A stretch of 64,000 bases of DNA from positions 31,440 through 95,439 of the forward strand of contig NZ_JAAEDL010000021.1 of the NCBI RefSeq assembly GCF_018129005.1. The letters run 5' to 3'. Position 1 is the stretch's first letter. Every line of letters starts with the position of its first letter. The notes under the pieces are model-generated. The model made no database searches. It was not told the origin of the DNA and worked only from the letters and a program-made list of their open reading frames with translations. Position numbers and translations under genes: made by a program. The stretch is from Neoroseomonas eburnea (GTDB lineage: Bacteria; Pseudomonadota; Alphaproteobacteria; Acetobacterales; Acetobacteraceae). Of this stretch, positions 59,323 through 64,000 are shown in pieces.

Positions 59323-59778
59323 ATGGAACTTTCCCCCCAGGAGCTGAGTGCGGACGCCGTTCATGCCTACGTGCAGGAGCGGAAGAGGCGCGACGACGAG
59401 GAAAGACGCAGCCACGACGGGGCCACGAAGGCAGAACGGGAGAAGCTGCATCGCGAGTTCCTGGAGCGCGATATCCCGCCCGATGCGATGAGCATCGTCG
59501 CGACGCTCGTCCGCAGGGCCGTGGATACCGGCGACAGGAGGGCACTGCTGTTCCAGTTTCCGTCCGACTGGCTGCCCGACTCCGGACGCGCGGTCACCAA
59601 CCATGATGCCGACTGGCACGACCATCTCGAAGGCTTCGCCCAGCGCGCCTACGCCTACTACGAGCGCGAGCTCAAACCGCGCGGATTTCAGCTCCGCGCG
59701 GAGATCCTCGACTGGTCTGACGGCATGCCGGGCGATGTCGGATTCTATCTGCAATGGAAGCGACCGGATGAGGAGTGA
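59323..59778 (+). CDS. Hypothetical protein, helical and charged
   Basis: 151 residues, start supported by GGAG eight bases upstream. The N-terminal third is charged and helical (YVQERKRRDDEERRSHDGAT). The rest is compact (RRALLFQFPSDWLPDSGRAV; YERELKPRGFQLRAEILDWS). No signal peptide and no known domain. It precedes the DUF3141 gene by 5 bases and is likely cotranscribed with it. Confidence 0.65.
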   Translation: MELSPQELSADAVHAYVQERKRRDDEERRSHDGATKAEREKLHREFLERDIPPDAMSIVATLVRRAVDTGDRRALLFQFPSDWLPDSGRAVTNHDADWHDHLEGFAQRAYAYYERELKPRGFQLRAEILDWSDGMPGDVGFYLQWKRPDEE

Positions 59779-59783
59779 ATGAC

Positions 59784-62050
59784 ATGGAAGCGCAGTCCAC
59801 CCAAATGATTGCCGATCGACGCCGCGAAACCCTGCCCGCCGTGAGGCCGGCGGATCCCCCGACGGGCCAGCGGACACCCGCCTGGCCCGTCGACCCTGTC
59901 ACCGAATACTGCCTCGATGCGGCACAGCGCGCGATCCTGCTCCTGGACGTGCTGCGCCAGCGCGGCAACAATGCGCTCGAGTACAGCGCCCGCGTCACCC
60001 CGCACGTCCTCGCTTTCGAGTTTGAGCTGATTGCGGACGGCCGCGATCTCGAACGCCCGGTCAACTACGGCCTGGTGCGCATCATCCCGCCGGCCGGCAC
60101 CGTCCCCGACGATACGAAGCGCCCCTTCGTGATTTTCGACCCGCGCGCCGGGCATGGCCCCGGGATCGCCGGCATGAAGCAGGACAGCGAGATCGGCGAG
60201 GTGCTGGCCGCCGGCCATCCCTGCTATTTCGTGGGCTTCGTGCCGCATCCCATTCCCGGCCAGACGATCGAGGACGTCTGCCTGTCCGAGGCACGCTTCG
60301 TCGAGATCGTGGCGGCGCGCCATCCTCTCGCCCAGGGCAAGCCGGTCCTGATCGGCAACTGCCAGGCCGGCTGGCAGGTCATGATGACGGCTGCGATCCG
60401 CCCGGACCTGCCGGGGCCGATCCTCCTTGCCGGATCGCCGCTCTCCTATTGGGCGGGCATTCGCGGCCAGAGCCCGATGCGCTATCTCGGCGGCCTGCTC
60501 GGCGGCACCTGGCTGACCTCGCTCGCCGGCGACCTCGGCTGCGGCATCTTCGACGGGGCCAGCCTTGTGGCCAATTTCGAGGCGATGCACCCCGACAACA
60601 CCTACTGGAAGAAGCTCTACGAGGTCTACTCGAAGGTCGACACCGAGGCGCCGCGCTTCCTCGAGTTCGAGAAATGGTGGGGCAGCCCGGTCCTGACCAA
60701 CGCCGAGGAGATGCAATACATCACCGACAACCTGTTCGTCGGCAACAAGCTGAGCACCGGTCAGCTCCGCACCGCGCAGGGTCTGCGCATCGACCTGCGG
60801 AACATTCGCACGCCGATCATCGTGTTCTGCTCCTGGGGTGACGACATCACGCCACCACCGCAGGCGCTCGGCTGGATCCTCGACCTCTATGAGCGCGAGG
60901 ACGAGATCGTCTCCAACGGGCAGACGATCGTCTACTCCCTGCACCCCAGCGTCGGTCATCTCGGGGTCTTCGTCTCCGGCAAGGTCGCGACGAAGGAGTA
61001 CAAGGAGTTCGCGCAGTGCATGGATCTCGTCGACCTCATGCCGCCCGGCCTCTACGAGGCCGTCATCACCGAGGTGGACGACGACACCGAGAACCCGCAG
61101 CTCGTGAAGGGCGCTATCTCTTCGCCCTTGAGAGGCGATCGCTGGATGACCTTCGCTCTCTCGTCAGGAACGATCCGTCCGACGATCGGCGCTTCGAGAC
61201 GGTGGCGCGCCTGTCCGAGGTGAATCAGGGTCTCTACGCGACCTTCGTACGGCCGGCGGTGCGAGCCATGGCGACGCCGCAGACCGCGGAGGCATTGCGG
61301 CTGCTCCACCCCAACCGGCTGCAGTTCTCGCTGTTCTCGGATCGCAACCCGTTCATGGCGGCGGTCGGACCGGCGGCCGCGCTGGTCCGGCAGGATCGAC
61401 GCTCGGCCGAGGACCGCAACCCGCTGCTGGCAGCGGAGCACCTTGTCTCCGACGGCATCCAGTTCTGGCTGAAGTCCATGGGCCGGGCGCGCGACATGCT
61501 TACCGAGCACTTCTTCCACTCGACCTACGGGTCGCCCGCACTCCAGGCGGCGCTGGGTCTTGCTGCGGAGAATGCCGGAACGCCCCGTCACGCTGCACGC
61601 GAGTCCGCGCGGGAAGCCGCTGCGAGCGCGACCCGTGCGGACGCGGAGGCGGCTGTCGATGTCGGCGGAGTCGTCGAGGCATTCGTTCGGGCGGTCATGT
61701 ACGTCGCCCGGCCGGTTGGGCAGGTGGATGAGCGGGGCCTTGCAGCTCTGAAGGAGGTCGAGGCCCTGCTGCCCGCTGAGGAGCGCCCCGGCTTCGTCCG
61801 ATTCAAGGAGATGGTGCGCCAGCAGTTCCTTGCACTGCACCTCGACGAGGAGCGGGCGATCGAGGCTCTGCCGAAGCTTGCCGGGACTGACGAGGATCGC
61901 CGATGCGTTCTGGCCGGCCTTGGCCATCTCATTTCGCTGCGGCCGTCGCTCACGGCGGATCAGCAACGAAGGCTGGAACGCGTGAATGCACTGCTCACCG
62001 CGCCGAGCGCGGTAGCGCCGGAGCGGAAGCGTGTCGGGGCGAAGCAATGA
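59784..62050 (+). pseudogene. DUF3141 alpha/beta hydrolase-like gene with one frameshift
   Basis: The first ~443 codons read as a DUF3141 protein, related to PHA synthases: a hydrolase nucleophile motif LIGNCQAGWQ (G-x-C-x-A-G) near 190, MAAGHPCYFVGFVPHP before it, and the late Asp in CSWGDDITPPP and His in LHPSVGHLGVF. Near 61108-61112 one G is missing from a G-run. After that the rest (YLFALERRSLDDLRSLVRND..., to 62050) continues in another frame. The whole would be ~755 residues, normal for the family. It is either a true frameshift or a one-base sequencing error. The start at 59784 has GAGGAG upstream; the frame itself ends at 61223. Confidence 0.8.
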
Positions 62051-62327
62051 GGAATGCGCCGGCGGGCGGCCGACTGGGTCTTCGGCGTCCTGCCGCGCAG
62101 GGCACGATCACGTTGCCTGCGTGGTCCTCAAACGCGTGGCGCCGGTCCCATCGACCCGTCGCGCGCCTCGCTGCACCAGCGCCCCTCGGAGGCGGGCTAC
62201 CCCTTGCCGAGGAACCGGGCTGGCGGAAGCCGGCGCGCAAGGACCGGCTTCGTCCGCCGCGGGGACGGCGTTCTCCGGCCGCGCGGCATCGGCGTGTCGA
62301 AACGGCTGAACTCGAAGGAAGATCGCA
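62051..62327. other. Intergenic stretch, no gene recognised
   Basis: 277 bases between the DUF3141 gene and the patatin lipoprotein gene, same strand. Only arginine-rich non-coding-like frames are present. GAAGGAAG just before 62328 is the ribosome binding site of the next gene. Confidence 0.35.
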
Positions 62328-63869
62328 ATGATCCTGGGTCTCGCCTCGGAGCACACGAAGCGTCGGCGCAGCGTGGCCTTGGTCCCGGGTGCAGTGGCGA
62401 CGTTGAAGACCATCGGTCAGGGCCTCCTGGTCGCTGTCGGGATTCTGATGGCGGGCTGCGCGTCGGTTGTCTCCTCCGACACGCAGCCATTGCCGGAAGC
62501 GCGGCTCGAGCCGTTGGGCGCGGAGCACATCTCACGGGGCGGGTATCGCCTGGACAGCCTCCCGGTCTCCAAGGATGCGCCGGACCTCGTCGTGCTTGTG
62601 GCCTTCTCCGGCGGCGGAAAGCGTTCCGCCGCCTTCGGCTACGGCGCGCTGCGGGGCATGCGGGAGGTCATGGTCTCGACGCCCAGCGGGCCCCGCCCGT
62701 TGCTCGATCAGGTGGATGCCATATCGGGTGTCTCGGGTGGCAGCTTTCCCGCGGCCTATTATGGTCTCCATCGGGAGCAGACCTTCGGCGGCTTCGAGCG
62801 GGATTTCCTGTACTCCGATACCAACAGCTACATCTACGGAACCTATTTGCTCCCGTGGAACTGGGGATGGCTCGTAGATCCCGGTGTCGGCACCAACGAC
62901 TACATGGAGCGCGCCTATGATCGCACCATGTTCCGGGGCGCGACCTTCCGAGATCTCGAAGCGCGTGGACGTCCCCTGATTGCCATCGGCGCGACCGACA
63001 TCGCTTACGGCACCCCGATCCTGTTCAACCAGGACATGTTCGACGTGATCTGCTCCGATCTGTCGGCGTTACCGGTGGCGCGTGCCGTCGCCGCGTCCAA
63101 CGGCTTCCCGGGCCTGTTCTCGCCCGTAACCCTGACCAACCACGCCGCGCGTTGCGGCGGGCGGCGGCCCGGCTGGCTGCGCCGGATCGGCACCGAAGAA
63201 CGCCAGAACCCGTTGTCCCGCGCCGGTGCAGCTGCAATCAGGACGGAACGCTACCTCGATGCCGAGCGCACCCGCTACGTACACCTCGCGGACGGCGGCA
63301 TCGCCGACAATCTCGCGATGCGGGCCGCCGGCAGCACGACGCAGGCAATGTCCACCGCGGACCTGAGGGAGAGCGGCCACCTCCAGGTGCGGCGGGTCCT
63401 CATGATCAGCGTGGATGGCCAAGGCGCGCAGGACAGTTCTGTGGCGCGGCGCAGGACGGTCGGCGGGCTCTTTCAGATGCTTGGTCTGGTCAGTGGCGCC
63501 CAGATCGATAGCTACAATTTCGAGACGCTGATCACTGTTACAGAGCAGCTCAATGCCCTCACCGACAGGCTTCGCCAGGCCCGATGTGCTCAGGGACGCC
63601 TCGTCAATGGCGTGCCATGCGGTGATGTGTCGTCGGAGCTGGTCCACATTTCGCTCACCGGGCGCCCGGAGTCCCCCGAAAAGGATCGACTGCTTGCGAT
63701 CCCGACGGGTCTGACGCTGGAGCGCGACGACGTCGATCTCCTTGTGCGGGCTGGGTACGAAGCCGTCTTGCGGTCACCGAGGCTCCGAACGTTCCTCGGG
63801 GCCTATCCGGCGGCGGCGGTGGCACCGAGACCGGCAGCCAACGCTGGGGCGTCGAGACGAGCAAGGTAG
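62328..63869 (+). CDS. Patatin-like phospholipase lipoprotein
   Basis: 513 residues with a long N-region signal peptide and a lipobox ending at Cys44 (GILMAGC). The patatin site is: GGGKRSAAFG near 92 (oxyanion), GVSGGSFP near 133 (G-x-S-x-G), and DGGIADNLA near 321 (D-G-G). It should be an outer-membrane or periplasm-facing lipid esterase. It differs from the gene at 47628 in size and wording, so the two are different subgroups. It follows the DUF3141 gene on the same strand. Confidence 0.88.
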   Translation: MILGLASEHTKRRRSVALVPGAVATLKTIGQGLLVAVGILMAGCASVVSSDTQPLPEARLEPLGAEHISRGGYRLDSLPVSKDAPDLVVLVAFSGGGKRSAAFGYGALRGMREVMVSTPSGPRPLLDQVDAISGVSGGSFPAAYYGLHREQTFGGFERDFLYSDTNSYIYGTYLLPWNWGWLVDPGVGTNDYMERAYDRTMFRGATFRDLEARGRPLIAIGATDIAYGTPILFNQDMFDVICSDLSALPVARAVAASNGFPGLFSPVTLTNHAARCGGRRPGWLRRIGTEERQNPLSRAGAAAIRTERYLDAERTRYVHLADGGIADNLAMRAAGSTTQAMSTADLRESGHLQVRRVLMISVDGQGAQDSSVARRRTVGGLFQMLGLVSGAQIDSYNFETLITVTEQLNALTDRLRQARCAQGRLVNGVPCGDVSSELVHISLTGRPESPEKDRLLAIPTGLTLERDDVDLLVRAGYEAVLRSPRLRTFLGAYPAAAVAPRPAANAGASRRAR

Positions 63870-64000
63870 GGATGGGCCGCATGGATGCATTCCGGAAGGA
63901 TGAAGCCTGATACCCGGCGCACAAAGGGCGGACTCTTTGGGTTGATCCGACGCGGCCGGACATGATTCATCGGCGGGCATGGCTTCGAGGAGCGGACCAT
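63870..64000. other. Right edge, no gene seen
   Basis: 131 bases after the patatin stop to the window end. I see no reliable frame on either strand here. Confidence 0.3.

Noticed and set aside
1..64000. CRISPR arrays, tRNA, rRNA
   Set aside because: No evenly spaced direct repeats and no cloverleaf or rRNA stretches were noticed while reading. A tRNAscan or CRISPR finder would be decisive.

Overview
The window is high-GC DNA (roughly 70% by eye, with G or C at most third codon positions in every real gene). Complete Sox genes, TctC/Bug and YghU-type proteins, and many short overlapping operons suggest a free-living, metabolically versatile alphaproteobacterium. Acetobacteraceae (Roseomonas or a relative) is my best guess, but it is an inference from gene content, not from a marker gene. 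I see no rRNA, tRNA, CRISPR array, phage module or replication origin.

Layout. 1-1519: edge of an unknown gene, a dodecin, and a truncated rhodanese. 1891-8275: a LysR regulator divergent from a catabolic operon (carboxymuconolactone decarboxylase-like protein, 3-hydroxyisobutyrate dehydrogenase-like enzyme, two-domain flavin oxidoreductase, metallo-beta-lactamase-fold lactonase-like hydrolase), followed by a TctC/Bug solute-binding protein. 8661-14880: an unusual five-gene unit with an animal-type heme peroxidase/fatty acid dioxygenase, a short P450-like heme-thiolate protein, an Old Yellow Enzyme/OPR-like reductase, a membrane-anchored diheme cytochrome c and a small membrane protein. It resembles a bacterial oxylipin pathway. 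15067-15942: a yghU-type glutathione transferase. 16297-24303: a RiPP-like island with a B12/radical-SAM maturase, a small overlapping candidate precursor, a giant cyclase-ATPase-TPR regulator, and a divergent S41 peptidase. 24488-25785: a secreted small protein and a Crp/Fnr regulator. 25927-26815: remnants of IS3 and IS21 elements.

26980-39923 is a full thiosulfate-oxidation (Sox) locus: soxXYZAB, soxV, soxW, soxC, soxD, soxF, a soxE-like cytochrome, a soxS-like thioredoxin, two DsrE proteins, a GlcG/HbpS protein and a membrane-fused spermidine-synthase-like protein. The locus is split into several blocks of opposite orientation. An ArsR-type regulator at its head survives only as a C-terminal remnant next to an intact inverted repeat. 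SoxXA, YZ, B and CD are all present, so oxidation of thiosulfate to sulfate without sulfur globules is expected. SoxV and SoxW would keep the periplasmic carriers reduced.

40333-47631: OsmC-like protein, thiolase, then a metal/arsenic operon in which a CMD gene is broken twice and arsA is reduced by an internal in-frame deletion. The arsR, arsP-type permease, small redox protein, rhodanese and P1B-4 ATPase genes are intact. 47628-53300: patatin-like protein, an unrecognised minus-strand gene pair, a GntP-like permease divergent from a LysR regulator, an MFS remnant and a CPA1 antiporter. 53680-58706: TetR regulator, two operator-like palindromes, and an RND efflux pair. 58717-63869: two small unknown proteins, a frameshifted DUF3141 gene, and a second patatin-like lipoprotein.
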